Of a stretch of DNA of 64,000 nt, positions 34,076-44,834 are shown piece after piece; the first letter of the stretch is position 1, and each line of letters starts with the position of its first letter. The position numbers were made by a program, and so were the translations under genes. The DNA lies in the NCBI GenBank assembly GCA_947167715.1, contig CAMVJD010000005.1:39410-103409 (forward strand), written 5' to 3'. The notes beneath the pieces were generated by a model. The model ran no database searches. It saw only the letters and a program-made list of their open reading frames with translations, and was not told where the DNA came from. Origin of the DNA: an uncultured Eubacteriaceae bacterium. GTDB lineage: Bacteria; Bacillota; Clostridia; Lachnospirales; CAG-274.

Positions 34076-35905
34076 ATGAAGACCAAACGTGAAGATATTA
34101 GAAATATAGCAATAATTGCGCACGTTGACCACGGCAAGACCACCCTTGTGGACGAGCTTTTAAAGCAGAGCGGTACATTCCGCTCAAACCAGGTCATCCG
34201 CGAGAGAGTTATGGACAGCGGCGATATAGAGCGTGAGAGAGGTATCACTATTTTATCAAAGAATACCTCGGTATACTACGAGCATACAAAAATAAACATT
34301 GTCGATACCCCCGGCCATGCCGATTTCGGCGGCGAGGTAGAGCGTGTGCTTAAAATGGTAAACGGCGTTGTACTGGTTGTTGATGCCTATGAGGGTGCTA
34401 TGCCCCAGACAAAATTCGTTTTAAGAAATGCGCTATCGCTGGGTCTGCCCGTTGTTGTCTGCGTAAACAAAATTGACCGCCCCGAGGCACGCCCCAACGA
34501 GGTCGTTGACGAGATATTAGAGCTTTTTATGGAGCTTGATGCAACAGACGAGCAGCTTGACAGCCCCTTTGTTTTTGCATCTGCCAAGCTGGGCAAGGCT
34601 GCGCTCGACCCCGACGAGGCACTTAATGCGGAAAATATGAAGCCGCTTTTTGATACCATTATCGAGCATATCCCCGCGCCCGAGGGCGACCCCGATGCTG
34701 ACCTTCAGATGCTTGTTACCACCATAGATTATAATGAATATGTGGGTAAAATAGGTATCGGTAAAATTGAAAACGGCTCTATCAAGGTAAATGACGAGGT
34801 AGCTATCGTAAATATTCACGACCCGCAAAAGCTTGACAAGATAAGGGTAACTAAATTGTACGAATACGAGGGTCTTGAAAGAATAGAGGTAAACAGTGCA
34901 ACTATCGGTTCTATCGTAGCGGTAAGCGGTATGCCCGACATACATATCGGCGACACTATTGCTGCCGTTGAAAACCCCGTTGCTATCGAGGTAAACAAAA
35001 TAAGCGAGCCTACGCTTGCTATGACATTCAGCGTAAACGACAGCCCCTTTGCCGGTCAGGAGGGCAAGTTTGTAACAAGCCGTCACCTGCGCGACAGACT
35101 TATGAAGGAGCTTAACACCGACGTAAGCCTTAAGGTAGAGGAAACGGATATTGCCGAGGCATTTAAGGTAAGCGGCCGAGGCGAGCTGCACCTTTCTATT
35201 TTAATTGAGACAATGCGCCGCGAGGGCTATGAATTCCAGGTTTCCCGTCCCGAGGTACTTTTTAAAGAGGAAAACGGCAAGCGTATGGAGCCTATGGAGC
35301 TTGCGACCATTGACGTGCCCGAGCAGTATGTGGGCGCAGTTATCGAAAAGCTTGGCACACGCCGCGGCGAAATGATAAATATGCAGCCCTCAAACGGCGG
35401 CTATACACGCCTTGAATTTAATATCCCCGCCCGCGGTCTTATCGGCTACAGAAACGAATTTTTGACCGATACTCACGGCGACGGTATTTTAAATACGATA
35501 TTTAACGGCTACGAGCCATACAAGGGAGATATTGTAAGCCGTCCCCAGGGCTCGCTTGTGGCCTTTGAAACCGGCGAGGCCGTTACCTACGGTCTGTTTA
35601 ACGCACAGGAGCGCGGCGACCTTTTCATTGGCGCAGGTACAAAGGTATACTGCGGTATGGTCGTTGGCAGAAACGCAAGAACGGGCGATATGGAAGTAAA
35701 TGTCTGCAAGAAAAAGCAGCTTACAAATACCCGTGCCTCGGGCAGCGATGATGCGCTTAAGCTTACGCCGCATATTGTAATGAGCCTTGAACAGTGCATA
35801 GACTTTATTACGGACGACGAGCTTGTGGAGGTAACACCCGAAAACCTCAGGATAAGGAAAAAGCTCCTTGACCCCGTAGCAAGAAGAAAAGCAGCAAGAT
35901 GCTGA
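34076..35905 (+). CDS. typA: Ribosome-associated GTPase TypA/BipA
   Basis: TypA is a translational GTPase that helps 50S assembly and stress growth. The 609-residue length is standard. The GTPase motifs are [10 protein letters not shown] (G1), RGITI (G2), DTPGHADFG (G3) and [10 protein letters not shown] (G4). The EF-G-like domains III and V follow, and the TypA-specific C-terminal part includes [17 protein letters not shown]. It is monocistronic with its own strong terminator. Confidence 0.97.
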   Translation: MKTKREDIRNIAIIAHVDHGKTTLVDELLKQSGTFRSNQVIRERVMDSGDIERERGITILSKNTSVYYEHTKINIVDTPGHADFGGEVERVLKMVNGVVLVVDAYEGAMPQTKFVLRNALSLGLPVVVCVNKIDRPEARPNEVVDEILELFMELDATDEQLDSPFVFASAKLGKAALDPDEALNAENMKPLFDTIIEHIPAPEGDPDADLQMLVTTIDYNEYVGKIGIGKIENGSIKVNDEVAIVNIHDPQKLDKIRVTKLYEYEGLERIEVNSATIGSIVAVSGMPDIHIGDTIAAVENPVAIEVNKISEPTLAMTFSVNDSPFAGQEGKFVTSRHLRDRLMKELNTDVSLKVEETDIAEAFKVSGRGELHLSILIETMRREGYEFQVSRPEVLFKEENGKRMEPMELATIDVPEQYVGAVIEKLGTRRGEMINMQPSNGGYTRLEFNIPARGLIGYRNEFLTDTHGDGILNTIFNGYEPYKGDIVSRPQGSLVAFETGEAVTYGLFNAQERGDLFIGAGTKVYCGMVVGRNARTGDMEVNVCKKKQLTNTRASGSDDALKLTPHIVMSLEQCIDFITDDELVEVTPENLRIRKKLLDPVARRKAARC

Positions 35906-35910
35906 TATGA

Positions 35911-35934
35911 GCCGCCGTTTTTACGGCGGTTTTT
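35911..35934 (+). terminator. Terminator of typA
   Basis: CCGCCGT / ACGGCGG with TTTT loop and a T run. Confidence 0.9.
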
Positions 35935-35954
35935 TGTGTGGAGGATTTATTGTA

Positions 35955-35983
35955 TTGACATATTAATTTTTTACTGATACAAT
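35955..35983 (+). promoter_or_regulatory. Promoter of the secreted repeat protein
   Basis: TTGACA (35955-35960), a 17-base spacer and TACAAT (35978-35983), 30 bases ahead of the start codon. Confidence 0.82.
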
Positions 35984-36012
35984 TATTTATAATATACGAG
36001 GAGTGATATTTT

Positions 36013-37785
36013 ATGAATATAATAAGATCGGCAATTTTGGGTGCTGCTATGGCGTTTTGTATAAGTACGGCTGTTTTTGCGGCGGGAGCAAGTATGCAGG
36101 GCAGTACGGAAAAAACGGCAAAGGGCAAGGAAATAAGCGGAAACACGCTTACCGTAACGCTGGCGGCCAACGAGGTAAAGGCTGCGGCTGATACAATACA
36201 TATAGTGCTTAACGGTGCGGAGTGGAAAAGGCTTGAAAAAACGGGCAGCTTTGCAAAGGGCGTAGAGTATGAAAAGCTCTCCCAATCGGAAATAGCGCTG
36301 CATATAACGCCCGATGATGAGATGCTCACAAGCGGCTGTACAGCGGTCATTCCGCTTGAATGCAATATCACAAAGGACCTTATTAATATTACCGCCACCG
36401 TAAAATGGGGCCTGCGCGAATATACCGACCGTGTAATAAATATTGCGTATTGCTCGGCAACACATTCTTATCTTGACGGTGGTGTGCGCGAGCATAAAAC
36501 AGGCGATAAAATTTTTAAAAAGGGCGGAAGTGAGCTTGCGTTCAACAAGCTTAAAATTTATGTTATCGGTCATGATACCAGGCGTACACAAAATAAAATA
36601 ACCGTGACATATGACGGCGCAGAATGGTCGGATTACGGTGACGAGGGCAAAATAAACACAGACCATGGCACTATACGCTTTGAAAAGCTTAATTCAAAAA
36701 CAATAAGGCTTAAAATAGAGGATCTTGTGCCAAACCTTAAACAAGGGTATATTGCAACGGTGCCGCTTTCGGGTACAATTACGGGCAGCGGAGAAATAAA
36801 GGCCGTTGTGGATTACGGTGTTGACGATATCCCCCAAAGCACTATTATTTTTGCAAACTGTCCCGACGGAGAAATGACCGTAAAGGCGGCAGCGCCCGAA
36901 GCACCGGTGTATTTATTGAGCAGGGTGTCGGATATCGTTGTTTCCGATACGGGTACAAGAGCGTATAACGGCAATTCAAAAATAGAATTTGAAATAAGCC
37001 ATGCTTACCACCTTGCGGAAACACCCGTTGTTATAGGTGAGGGCAAATTTAAGGATAAGTGCAGGGTACAGATAAACAAGGAAAGCGACAAAAAATTTAC
37101 GGTTTATTTTGACAGGATAGAAAGCGGCCAAAAGGGCAGCTTTACAATTAAAAATATTATAATAAAATGCAGCGAGAAAAACGTACCCAATACGGATGTG
37201 ATAAAAATGAGCATTTCGTCAAAATTTTTATCCGATAAGATACAGGTCGGGAAATTTACGCCCGGCAGCGCGGACTACATACAAGGGTATACCATAACGC
37301 TTGCAGACCCCAATGCGCAGGCAAATGAAAAATATGCCTTTCTCGGTGCCGTAAACATAAGTGACAAATCGTCCTGTGCATATAAAAAAGGCGATAAAAC
37401 GGAGCTTTACTTTGATAACGGATTTAAATGGTATACAAGGGGAAACCCGCCTGTGCTTAATGCAAGCGGTAAGTTTGCGGGACGGTGTGCCTTTGAATAC
37501 GGAGAGGATGAGCAAAAGGCGTACATAGTGTTTACCGAGGATATCCCCGAAGAAGAGGGCGGCAGCATTAGCATAAGCGGCGCCGTGCTTGAAAAGACCG
37601 ATGACGAGGCTTTTACGGAGATAAATATTACGGCGGGTCTTATTGGCAGTGACGATACCTACATAAACACAAGGGCGGCAAGGTTTTCCTCGCTTTTGGA
37701 TAGGGAACCCGAGGTGCTGACAGAGGTAAAGCTTACTGCCGCATTAACGCTGACGGAAAGGTTAAAGACCGCAGCTTTTGGATGA
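36013..37785 (+). CDS. Secreted protein with internal beta-sandwich repeats
   Basis: The 590-residue protein has a signal peptide (MNIIRSAILGAAMAFCISTA, cut after VFAA) and no lipobox. At least four divergent repeats of 120-140 residues are visible; they share 'I.V.L.G..W' strands (NGAEWKR, DGAEWSDYG, SHAYHLAE, NGFKWYTRG) and in the last two a GKFKDKCR / GKFAGRCA strand. They look like Ig-like or adhesin-type beta domains. There is no LPxTG, SLH or dockerin at the C-terminus, so it may be released or bound by another domain. It has its own promoter. No family recognised. Confidence 0.78.
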   Translation: MNIIRSAILGAAMAFCISTAVFAAGASMQGSTEKTAKGKEISGNTLTVTLAANEVKAAADTIHIVLNGAEWKRLEKTGSFAKGVEYEKLSQSEIALHITPDDEMLTSGCTAVIPLECNITKDLINITATVKWGLREYTDRVINIAYCSATHSYLDGGVREHKTGDKIFKKGGSELAFNKLKIYVIGHDTRRTQNKITVTYDGAEWSDYGDEGKINTDHGTIRFEKLNSKTIRLKIEDLVPNLKQGYIATVPLSGTITGSGEIKAVVDYGVDDIPQSTIIFANCPDGEMTVKAAAPEAPVYLLSRVSDIVVSDTGTRAYNGNSKIEFEISHAYHLAETPVVIGEGKFKDKCRVQINKESDKKFTVYFDRIESGQKGSFTIKNIIIKCSEKNVPNTDVIKMSISSKFLSDKIQVGKFTPGSADYIQGYTITLADPNAQANEKYAFLGAVNISDKSSCAYKKGDKTELYFDNGFKWYTRGNPPVLNASGKFAGRCAFEYGEDEQKAYIVFTEDIPEEEGGSISISGAVLEKTDDEAFTEINITAGLIGSDDTYINTRAARFSSLLDREPEVLTEVKLTAALTLTERLKTAAFG

Positions 37786-37844
37786 TTTTTAAATTGTATA
37801 ATAATGTGTTAAAAAATTAATTTTTGTAATTTTAAAATTTACTA

Positions 37845-37873
37845 TTGACAAACGAAAAGATGTGTTGTATCAT
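37845..37873 (+). promoter_or_regulatory. Promoter of the trp operon
   Basis: TTGACA (37845-37850), a 17-base spacer and TATCAT (37868-37873), upstream of the T-box leader. Confidence 0.8.
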
Positions 37874-37904
37874 TGTATCAAATAAGGATAAATTTAATAC
37901 TTTA

Positions 37905-38193
37905 AACCGATGAAGCGGAGATAAAAACGGTAAACGCCCTAAAGGTACGCCGACAGAGAGCCCGAATTGCTGGAAACGGGCAGGAAACAGATCGTTAAAT
38001 GGGCCGCAGAGGGTATGGTGAAAGCTTATGCAAGTAGCCGTAACGTGGGGGCATACGTTAGTTAGCCGGGGGTATGACAGTACCCTTAAAAGTGCACAGC
38101 AGCGCTGTGAAGCAAGGTGGCACCGCGAGTTGATCATAAATTTTCGACCCGTCCTTGACAGATCATAAAGATCTGTCGTGGACGGGTCTTTTT
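37905..38193 (+). promoter_or_regulatory. T-box riboswitch reading tRNA-Trp
   Basis: The leader has a conserved T-box AAGGTGGCACCGCG at 38114-38127. Stem I closes with GCGG (37915) / CCGC (38004) and AACG (37926) / CGTT (37993); the internal loop between these holds TGG at 38000-38002, a Trp codon in the specifier position. The AGAGAG distal motif (37955-37960) is present. A terminator GACCCGTCC (38146) / GGACGGGTC (38180) plus T run competes with the T-box antiterminator. Uncharged tRNA-Trp should allow read-through into trpE. Confidence 0.93.
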
Positions 38194-38231
38194 AATGGAA
38201 AAATCAGGAAATCAGAAAAAGGAGAATTGCT

Positions 38232-39731
38232 ATGGAAAAACTTACTTTCAGACCGACATTTGAAGAAGCCGCCGAGCTTGCCAAAACAGGAAAATACGGC
38301 ACCGTACCCGTAAGCTGCGAAATACGTACAAACGGCATAACACCCGTTGACGTAATGCAGAAAATGAAAAAAATATCAAACCATTGCTATATGCTTGAAA
38401 GCTTTGAGGATAATAAGGAGTGGGGACGCTACAGCTTTTTGGGCTGTGACCCGCTTATGGAGATAACCTGCTCAAACGGCGTTACCTCGGTAAAAACAAA
38501 GCTTACAAGTCAGGATATAAACGGCGACCCCAAGGAATATATAAGACAGATAATAAAGGACAACAAAAGCCCCGTGCTTGATTACCTTCCCTCGTTTACG
38601 GGCGGTCTGGTAGGATATTTTTCCTACGATTTTATAAAGTATGCCGAGCCTACCCTTGACCTTGATGCAAAGGACCGTGACGGCTTCAAGGATATGGATA
38701 TGATGCTTTTCGACAAGGTAATAGCCTTTGACAATTACGAAAATAAAATAACGGTTATTGTAAACCTTGATACAAGAAGTTTTAAAACAAGCTTTTACAG
38801 CGCCGTAAGGGATGCAAAAAATCTTGTTGATATGATACTTAACGGCGAAAAGGCACAGGATGAGCCCTTAAAATTAAAATCGGATTTTAAGCCGCTGTTT
38901 GATAAGGAGCGCTACTGCAAAATGGTCGAGGCCGGCAAGAGATATATCAAGGAGGGCGACATCTTCCAGGTGGTGCTTTCAAACAGGCTTGAAGCCGATA
39001 CCGAGGGCAGCTTGTTCGACACCTACAAGATACTCTGCAACTTAAATCCCTCGCCCTATATGTTTTATTTTTCGGGCACGGACGGCGAGATAGCGGGCGC
39101 AAGCCCCGAGACCCTTGTCAAGCTTGAAAACGGTGTTTTGCATACCTTCCCGCTTGCGGGCACAAGACGCCGCGGCGCAACAAAGCAGGAGGACGAGGCA
39201 CTTGAAAAAGAGCTTTTGCAGGACGAAAAGGAGCTTGCCGAACACAATATGCTGGTTGACCTTGGCAGGAACGATATAGGCAAAATAAGCAAGTTCGGCA
39301 GCGTAAAGGTCGAAAAATATATGGAGATACAAAGGTTCTCGCACGTTATGCACATCGGCTCCACGGTGCGCGGCGATATAAGGGACGACAAGGATGCGAT
39401 AGACGCTGTGGATGCGGTCCTTCCCGCAGGTACATTGTCGGGCGCACCCAAGATCAGGGCCTGCGAGATAATAAACGAGCTGGAGGACAACAAACGCGGT
39501 ATTTACGGCGGCGCGATAGGCTATATTTCCTTTGCGGGAAACCTTGATACCTGTATTGCTATAAGGCTTGCATTCAGCAAAAACAACAAGGTGTTCATAC
39601 GCTCGGGCGCGGGCATAGTGGCCGACAGCGTACCCGAAAACGAGTATAACGAGTGCCTGCAAAAGGCGGCGGCGGTAGTCAAGGCGGTAAAGGCCTCGGC
39701 GGCGATGAATTCAAAGGGCGGTGAGGAATAA
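38232..39731 (+). CDS. trpE: Anthranilate synthase component I
   Basis: TrpE turns chorismate and ammonia (from TrpG) into anthranilate, the first step of tryptophan synthesis. The 499-residue length is normal. YMLESF near residue 54 corresponds to the tryptophan feedback (LLES) motif, and GTRRRGATKQEDEALE, with the later GTLSGAPKIRACEII and GIYGGAIGYI, is the chorismate-binding core. It is first in a complete trpEGDCFBA operon and overlaps trpG by one base. Confidence 0.96.
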   Translation: MEKLTFRPTFEEAAELAKTGKYGTVPVSCEIRTNGITPVDVMQKMKKISNHCYMLESFEDNKEWGRYSFLGCDPLMEITCSNGVTSVKTKLTSQDINGDPKEYIRQIIKDNKSPVLDYLPSFTGGLVGYFSYDFIKYAEPTLDLDAKDRDGFKDMDMMLFDKVIAFDNYENKITVIVNLDTRSFKTSFYSAVRDAKNLVDMILNGEKAQDEPLKLKSDFKPLFDKERYCKMVEAGKRYIKEGDIFQVVLSNRLEADTEGSLFDTYKILCNLNPSPYMFYFSGTDGEIAGASPETLVKLENGVLHTFPLAGTRRRGATKQEDEALEKELLQDEKELAEHNMLVDLGRNDIGKISKFGSVKVEKYMEIQRFSHVMHIGSTVRGDIRDDKDAIDAVDAVLPAGTLSGAPKIRACEIINELEDNKRGIYGGAIGYISFAGNLDTCIAIRLAFSKNNKVFIRSGAGIVADSVPENEYNECLQKAAAVVKAVKASAAMNSKGGEE

Positions 39732-40294
39732 TGATACTTTTGATAGATAATTACGACAGCTTTTCATACAATGTTTTTCAGCTGGTCGGCAGTCTGACCG
39801 ATGATATGAAGGTAATAAGAAACGACGAAATGACGGTCGAGGAAATAGAAAAATTAGATCCCTCGGCGATGATCCTTTCGCCCGGCCCCGGCAGACCCGA
39901 AAAAGCAGGTGTCTGCGAGGAGGTCGTTAAAAAAATAAATGTGCCGATACTTGGCATTTGCCTGGGACATCAAGCTATATGCGAGGCACTCGGCGGCAGA
40001 GTGACCTATGCAAAGCGCCTTATGCACGGCAAGCAGTCCACCGCGGAAATTGACAGATCAAGCGTTTTGTTCAAGGGGCTTGATGATAAGATAACGGTTG
40101 CAAGATATCACAGCTTAAGCGCGGATGAAAGCACACTTCCCGCTTGCCTGAAGATAACGGCAAAAAGCGACGACGGCGAGATAATGGCGGTAGAGCATAA
40201 GGAAAAGCCGATTTACGGCTTGCAGTTTCATCCCGAATCGGTTTTGACACCCAAGGGAATGGAAATACTTAAAAATTTTGTTGAAAGCATTTAA
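39731..40294 (+). CDS. trpG: Anthranilate synthase component II (glutamine amidotransferase)
   Basis: This 187-residue class-I amidotransferase delivers ammonia to TrpE. The nucleophile Cys is in [16 protein letters not shown], and the His/Glu pair in [24 protein letters not shown] at the N-terminus and the PGRPEKAG loop are typical of TrpG/PabA. The position directly after trpE supports TrpG rather than PabA, though the subunit may serve both. Confidence 0.95.
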   Translation: MILLIDNYDSFSYNVFQLVGSLTDDMKVIRNDEMTVEEIEKLDPSAMILSPGPGRPEKAGVCEEVVKKINVPILGICLGHQAICEALGGRVTYAKRLMHGKQSTAEIDRSSVLFKGLDDKITVARYHSLSADESTLPACLKITAKSDDGEIMAVEHKEKPIYGLQFHPESVLTPKGMEILKNFVESI

Positions 40295-40319
40295 TTTAAA
40301 TAAAAAGGAGAGACGGAAA

Positions 40320-41330
40320 ATGATAAAGGAAGCAATTATAACATTATCAAAAAAACAGGATATAGGTGCGGAAATAGCAGAAAAGGTAATGGACGAAATT
40401 ATGTCGGGCGAGGCAAGTGACGTGCAGAAATCGGCATACCTTACCACACTTGCAATGAAGGGCGCAACTATCGACGAGATAACGGGCTCGGCAAAGTCTA
40501 TGAGAGGCCACGCAGTAAAATTAAATCACGATATGGACGTGCTGGAGATAGTCGGCACGGGCGGTGACGGCTCCAACAGCTTTAATATTTCAACCACATC
40601 CTCGCTGGTAATAGCGGCGGGCGGTGTAAATGTAACAAAGCACGGCAACCGTGCGGCAAGCAGTAAGTCAGGCGCGGCGGATGTACTGGAGGCGCTTGGC
40701 GTTAATATCACCATACCCGCGGAAAAAAGCGCGGAGATATTAAAGGAAATAGGCATCTGCTTTATGTTTGCCCAGACCTATCACACTTCAATGAAGTATG
40801 TTGCACCGATAAGGCGCGAGCTTGGGTTCCCGACTGTATTTAATATCCTCGGCCCCCTTACAAACCCCGCTGTACCCAATATGCAGATAATGGGCGTTTA
40901 CAAGGAGGAGCTTGTGGAGCCTATGGCACAGGTGCTTACCAATATCGGCATCAAGCGCGGTATGGTGGTTTACGGTCAGGACAGACTGGACGAGATATCG
41001 GCTTGTGCGCCTACTACCGTTTGCGAGATAAGTGACGGCGTTTTAAGAAAATACGAGATAACACCCGAGCAGTTCGGCTTTGAACGCGCAGCGGCCGGCG
41101 CTTTAACGGGCGGCACACCAGAGGATAACGCAAAAATAACCCTTGCTATTTTAAATGGCGAGGATAAGGGTGCAAAACGCAGCGCGGTCGCAATGAATGC
41201 GGGCGCAGCACTTTATGTGGCAGGCAAGGCGGCAAGCTTTGAGGACGGAGTTAAGCTTGCAGGCAAAATAATAGACAGCGGTGCCGCTTTGAAGAAGTTA
41301 GAGCAGTTTATTGAATTATCCAATAAATAA
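40320..41330 (+). CDS. trpD: Anthranilate phosphoribosyltransferase
   Basis: TrpD transfers phosphoribosyl from PRPP to anthranilate. About 336 residues. The PRPP loop [17 protein letters not shown] (about 80) and [20 protein letters not shown] are family signatures. AAAAAGGAG is well placed ahead of the ATG at 40320; an upstream in-frame start overlaps trpG and lacks support. It is a free-standing TrpD, not fused to TrpG. Confidence 0.96.
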   Translation: MIKEAIITLSKKQDIGAEIAEKVMDEIMSGEASDVQKSAYLTTLAMKGATIDEITGSAKSMRGHAVKLNHDMDVLEIVGTGGDGSNSFNISTTSSLVIAAGGVNVTKHGNRAASSKSGAADVLEALGVNITIPAEKSAEILKEIGICFMFAQTYHTSMKYVAPIRRELGFPTVFNILGPLTNPAVPNMQIMGVYKEELVEPMAQVLTNIGIKRGMVVYGQDRLDEISACAPTTVCEISDGVLRKYEITPEQFGFERAAAGALTGGTPEDNAKITLAILNGEDKGAKRSAVAMNAGAALYVAGKAASFEDGVKLAGKIIDSGAALKKLEQFIELSNK

Positions 41331-41354
41331 ACATACCCACAAAGGATGATAAAA

Positions 41355-42137
41355 ATGATTTTGGACGAAATAGCGGCAAAGACCAAGGAACGTACAGCCG
41401 CAGAAAAACAAAAAATATCTTTAAGCACGGTGCGCCGCGAGGCGGAGAGTATGCCCCCCGACACGGGCTTCCCGTTTGAAAAGGCTCTTTCGTGTGATGG
41501 CCTCAGCTTTATCTGCGAGGTAAAAAAGGCCTCCCCGTCAAAGGGTCTTATCGCCGAAAGCTTTGACTTTGTGTCAATAGCCAAGGACTACGAAAAGGCG
41601 GGCGCGGCAGCTATATCCTGCCTGACCGAGCCGTTCTGGTTCAAGGGTGCGGACGAATATCTTACACAGATAACCCAAAACGTGGATATCCCCGTACTGC
41701 GTAAGGATTTTACCGTTGACGAATATATGATATATCGCGCAAAAATAATGGGCGCAAGCGCAATACTGCTTATTTGCAGTATTTTAAGCCAAAGACAACT
41801 CAACGAATACTATAATATCGCCAAAAGCCTTGGCTTATCCGTGCTTGTAGAGGCACACGACGAAAAGGAAATAGAAATGGCGCTTAACTGCGGCGCAAGG
41901 ATAATAGGCGTAAACAACCGTAACTTAAAGGATTTTACGGTAGATATCAATAATTCTATTAATTTAAGAAAATTAGTGCCAAATGATATAATTTATGTTT
42001 CCGAAAGCGGTATGAAGACCCCCGATGATATAGCAAGGCTTTACCAAAACGGCGTAAATGCCGTGCTTATCGGCGAAACGCTGATGCGCAGCAACGACAA
42101 GAAAAATATGCTTAACGAGCTTAGAAGAGGCTGCTGA
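41355..42137 (+). CDS. trpC: Indole-3-glycerol phosphate synthase
   Basis: The enzyme closes the indole ring by decarboxylating CdRP. About 260 residues beginning MILDEIAAKTKERTA. The catalytic Lys motif ICEVKKASPSKGLIAESFD, VLRKDFTVDEYMI and VGVNNRNLKDFTVD are typical. AAAGGA lies 8 bases before the ATG at 41355, better than the ATG at 41346 inside that site. The trpF start follows by 1 base. Confidence 0.95.
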   Translation: MILDEIAAKTKERTAAEKQKISLSTVRREAESMPPDTGFPFEKALSCDGLSFICEVKKASPSKGLIAESFDFVSIAKDYEKAGAAAISCLTEPFWFKGADEYLTQITQNVDIPVLRKDFTVDEYMIYRAKIMGASAILLICSILSQRQLNEYYNIAKSLGLSVLVEAHDEKEIEMALNCGARIIGVNNRNLKDFTVDINNSINLRKLVPNDIIYVSESGMKTPDDIARLYQNGVNAVLIGETLMRSNDKKNMLNELRRGC

Positions 42138-42138
42138 A

Positions 42139-42768
42139 ATGATAGTTTGCAAAAAAAGCGAGGAACGCCTGCACAGGGCAAAGGTAAAAATATGCGGGCT
42201 GTTCCGTGATGTGGATATAGATTTTGTAAATGCGGCTATGCCCGATTACGCGGGCTTTGTGTTTTTTTCAAAAAGCCACAGAAATATTGATATTGAAACG
42301 GCAAAACGCTTCCGCGCGGGGCTTGACAAAAATATAAAGAGCGTGGGAGTTTTTGTTGACGAGCCCCTTGAAAGTATGGTACAATATTGTCTTGGTGATA
42401 CCCTTGATGTTATCCAGCTGCACGGCAGCGAGGACAACGGGTATATTGAAAAATTACGCCGCCTTACGGACAAGGAGATATGGCAGGCCTTTAAAATACG
42501 CAGTAATGAGGATGTTTTAAAAGCAAACGCCTCTGCGGCGGATATGCTTGTGCTGGATAACGGCAAGGGCACGGGTCATACCTTCGACTGGTCGCTTTTA
42601 AAGGGCGTGGAAAGACAGTTTTTCCTTGCAGGCGGCATTAATACGGAAAATATCGGCGAGGCACTTAAAATATGCCCTTACGGCATTGACGTAAGCAGCG
42701 GCGCCGAGACCGACAAGGTAAAGGACAAGACAAAGATAGATAAAATAGTTAAGGAGTGCAGAAAATGA
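42139..42768 (+). CDS. trpF: Phosphoribosylanthranilate isomerase
   Basis: TrpF isomerises PRA to CdRP. The 209-residue TIM barrel has [11 protein letters not shown] (catalytic Cys), [19 protein letters not shown] and a C-terminal [11 protein letters not shown] with [11 protein letters not shown]. The N-terminal extension [15 protein letters not shown] before the KICG motif is longer than usual; an internal start is possible but none has a good ribosome site. It overlaps trpB by 4 bases. Confidence 0.93.
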   Translation: MIVCKKSEERLHRAKVKICGLFRDVDIDFVNAAMPDYAGFVFFSKSHRNIDIETAKRFRAGLDKNIKSVGVFVDEPLESMVQYCLGDTLDVIQLHGSEDNGYIEKLRRLTDKEIWQAFKIRSNEDVLKANASAADMLVLDNGKGTGHTFDWSLLKGVERQFFLAGGINTENIGEALKICPYGIDVSSGAETDKVKDKTKIDKIVKECRK

Positions 42769-43949
42769 GCAAAGGCAGATTTGGCGAGTTCGGCGGACAG
42801 TATATCCCCGAAACGCTTATGAACCAGCTTTACGAGCTGGAGGAGGCCTATAATTTCTATAAAAACGACAAGGCCTTTAATGACGAGCTTAATACATTGT
42901 TAAACGAGTATGCAGGCAGACCCTCGCTTTTGTATTACGCCGAAAAAATGACAAAGGATCTGGGCGGCCCCAAAATTTATATCAAGCGTGAGGATCTTAA
43001 TCATACGGGCTCTCACAAGATAAATAATGTACTGGGACAGGCGCTTTTGGCAAAAAAAATGGGCAAGACCCGTGTTATAGCCGAAACGGGCGCAGGTCAG
43101 CACGGTGTTGCAACGGCTACCGCCGCAGCGCTTCTGGACATGGAGTGCGAGGTATTTATGGGCAAGGAGGACACTGACCGCCAGGCCCTTAATGTATACA
43201 GAATGGAGCTTTTGGGCGCAAAGGTGCATCCCGTAACAAGCGGCACAATGACCCTTAAGGACGCCGTAAACGAAACCATGCGCGAGTGGGCGACCCGCTG
43301 CGAGGACACGCATTATGTACTTGGCAGCGTTATGGGTCCGCATCCGTTCCCGAGCATCGTGCGCGATTTTCAAAGCGTTATCTCAAAGGAGGCGCGTGCG
43401 CAGATACTTGAAAAAGAGGGTAAGCTCCCTGCGGCTGTTGTTGCCTGTGTAGGCGGCGGCAGTAATGCAATGGGTATGTTCTATAATTTTATAAATGACA
43501 AGGATGTTAAGCTTATAGGCTGCGAGGCTGCGGGAAAGGGTGTTGATACCGAGCTTCATGCCGCAACCATTGCAAAGGGCAGCGTGGGTATTTTCCATGG
43601 CATGAAATCCTATTTCTGTCAGGACGAATACGGTCAGATAGCTCCCGTTTATTCAATTTCGGCGGGTCTTGACTATCCCGGTATAGGCCCCGAGCATGCA
43701 AACCTTTACAAAACAGGCCGTGCGCAGTATTTCCCCATTACGGACGACGAGGCTGTCGAGGCCTTTGAATATATCGCAAAAACAGAGGGCATAATCGCAG
43801 CTATTGAAAGCTCTCACGCCGTGGCTTATGTTATGAAGCACGCAAAGGAATTTTCAAAGGACGACAGTATCATAATCTGCCTGTCGGGACGCGGCGATAA
43901 GGATGTTGCCGCAATAGCGCGCTACAGGGGGGTAGAGATCTATGAGTAA
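42765..43949 (+). CDS. trpB: Tryptophan synthase beta chain
   Basis: TrpB condenses indole and serine with PLP. About 394 residues. It begins [22 protein letters not shown] lysine in [14 protein letters not shown], the phosphate loop [12 protein letters not shown], and [11 protein letters not shown] near the end. It is the TrpB1 type, since the TrpA-binding features and normal length are present. It overlaps trpA by 8 bases, consistent with equal expression of the two subunits. Confidence 0.97.
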   Translation: MSKGRFGEFGGQYIPETLMNQLYELEEAYNFYKNDKAFNDELNTLLNEYAGRPSLLYYAEKMTKDLGGPKIYIKREDLNHTGSHKINNVLGQALLAKKMGKTRVIAETGAGQHGVATATAAALLDMECEVFMGKEDTDRQALNVYRMELLGAKVHPVTSGTMTLKDAVNETMREWATRCEDTHYVLGSVMGPHPFPSIVRDFQSVISKEARAQILEKEGKLPAAVVACVGGGSNAMGMFYNFINDKDVKLIGCEAAGKGVDTELHAATIAKGSVGIFHGMKSYFCQDEYGQIAPVYSISAGLDYPGIGPEHANLYKTGRAQYFPITDDEAVEAFEYIAKTEGIIAAIESSHAVAYVMKHAKEFSKDDSIIICLSGRGDKDVAAIARYRGVEIYE

Positions 43950-44721
43950 TATTTTTAAGGACAGGATTTTTAAGAATAAGGCCTTTATACCGTTTCTGAC
44001 GGCGGGCGACCCAAATGCGGAAACCACCGTAAACTGCATACTTGCAATGGAACGCGCGGGCGTCGACCTTATCGAGATAGGCATACCCTTTTCCGACCCC
44101 ACCGCAGAGGGCGTTGTTATTCAGGATGCCAATATCCGCTCGCTTTCAAACGGTATGACAACGGACGGCGTTTTCGGCATTGTGGAAAAAGTAAGGGAAA
44201 AATCGGATATCCCGCTTGCTTTTATGACCTATATCAACCCCGTTTTCCACTACGGCTACGACAGATTTTTTGAACGCTGTCAAAAGCTTGGGGTCTGTGC
44301 AATTATTATCCCCGATCTGCCCTTTGAGGAAAAGGACGAGGTGGCGGATGTTGCATCAAAATACGGCGTTGAGGTAATAATACTTATAGCGCCCACCTCA
44401 CACGAGAGAGTCAAGAAAATAGCAAAAGAGGCAAGGGGCTTTATCTATATCGTTTCGTCAATGGGCGTTACGGGCGTAAGAAGCAGCATCAGCACCAACC
44501 TTGACGAAATTGTTGCGGCTATCCGTGAAAACACCGATACCCCCTGCGCCGTGGGTTTTGGCATAAGCACCCCCGAGCAGGCAAAGAAAATGGCCGCTGT
44601 TTCCGACGGTGCGATAGTCGGCAGCGCCATAGTAAAAATAATCGCACAGTACGGCAAAAATGCACCCGATAAGGTGTATGAGTATGTTAAAAGTATGAAA
44701 GAGGCCGTTTTAAAGGCCTGA
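43942..44721 (+). CDS. trpA: Tryptophan synthase alpha chain
   Basis: TrpA cleaves indole-3-glycerol phosphate to indole and G3P. This 259-residue TIM barrel has the catalytic Glu and Asp in [20 protein letters not shown], the YINPVF segment, and [15 protein letters not shown] with a phosphate site in [11 protein letters not shown]. It is last in the operon and is followed by a strong terminator. Confidence 0.96.
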   Translation: MSNIFKDRIFKNKAFIPFLTAGDPNAETTVNCILAMERAGVDLIEIGIPFSDPTAEGVVIQDANIRSLSNGMTTDGVFGIVEKVREKSDIPLAFMTYINPVFHYGYDRFFERCQKLGVCAIIIPDLPFEEKDEVADVASKYGVEVIILIAPTSHERVKKIAKEARGFIYIVSSMGVTGVRSSISTNLDEIVAAIRENTDTPCAVGFGISTPEQAKKMAAVSDGAIVGSAIVKIIAQYGKNAPDKVYEYVKSMKEAVLKA

Positions 44722-44727
44722 AAATAA

Positions 44728-44762
44728 AAACGCTTACGGAGATCTTCCGTAGGCGTTTTTTT
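44728..44762 (+). terminator. Terminator of the trp operon
   Basis: AAACGCTTACGGA / TTCCGTAGGCGTTT hairpin followed by a T run. Confidence 0.9.
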
Positions 44763-44834
44763 GCGGCTAAATAAACCTTTACAACCCCCTGCATATATGC
44801 TACAATAAAACAAAATTCGTAAGGAGCATATAAA

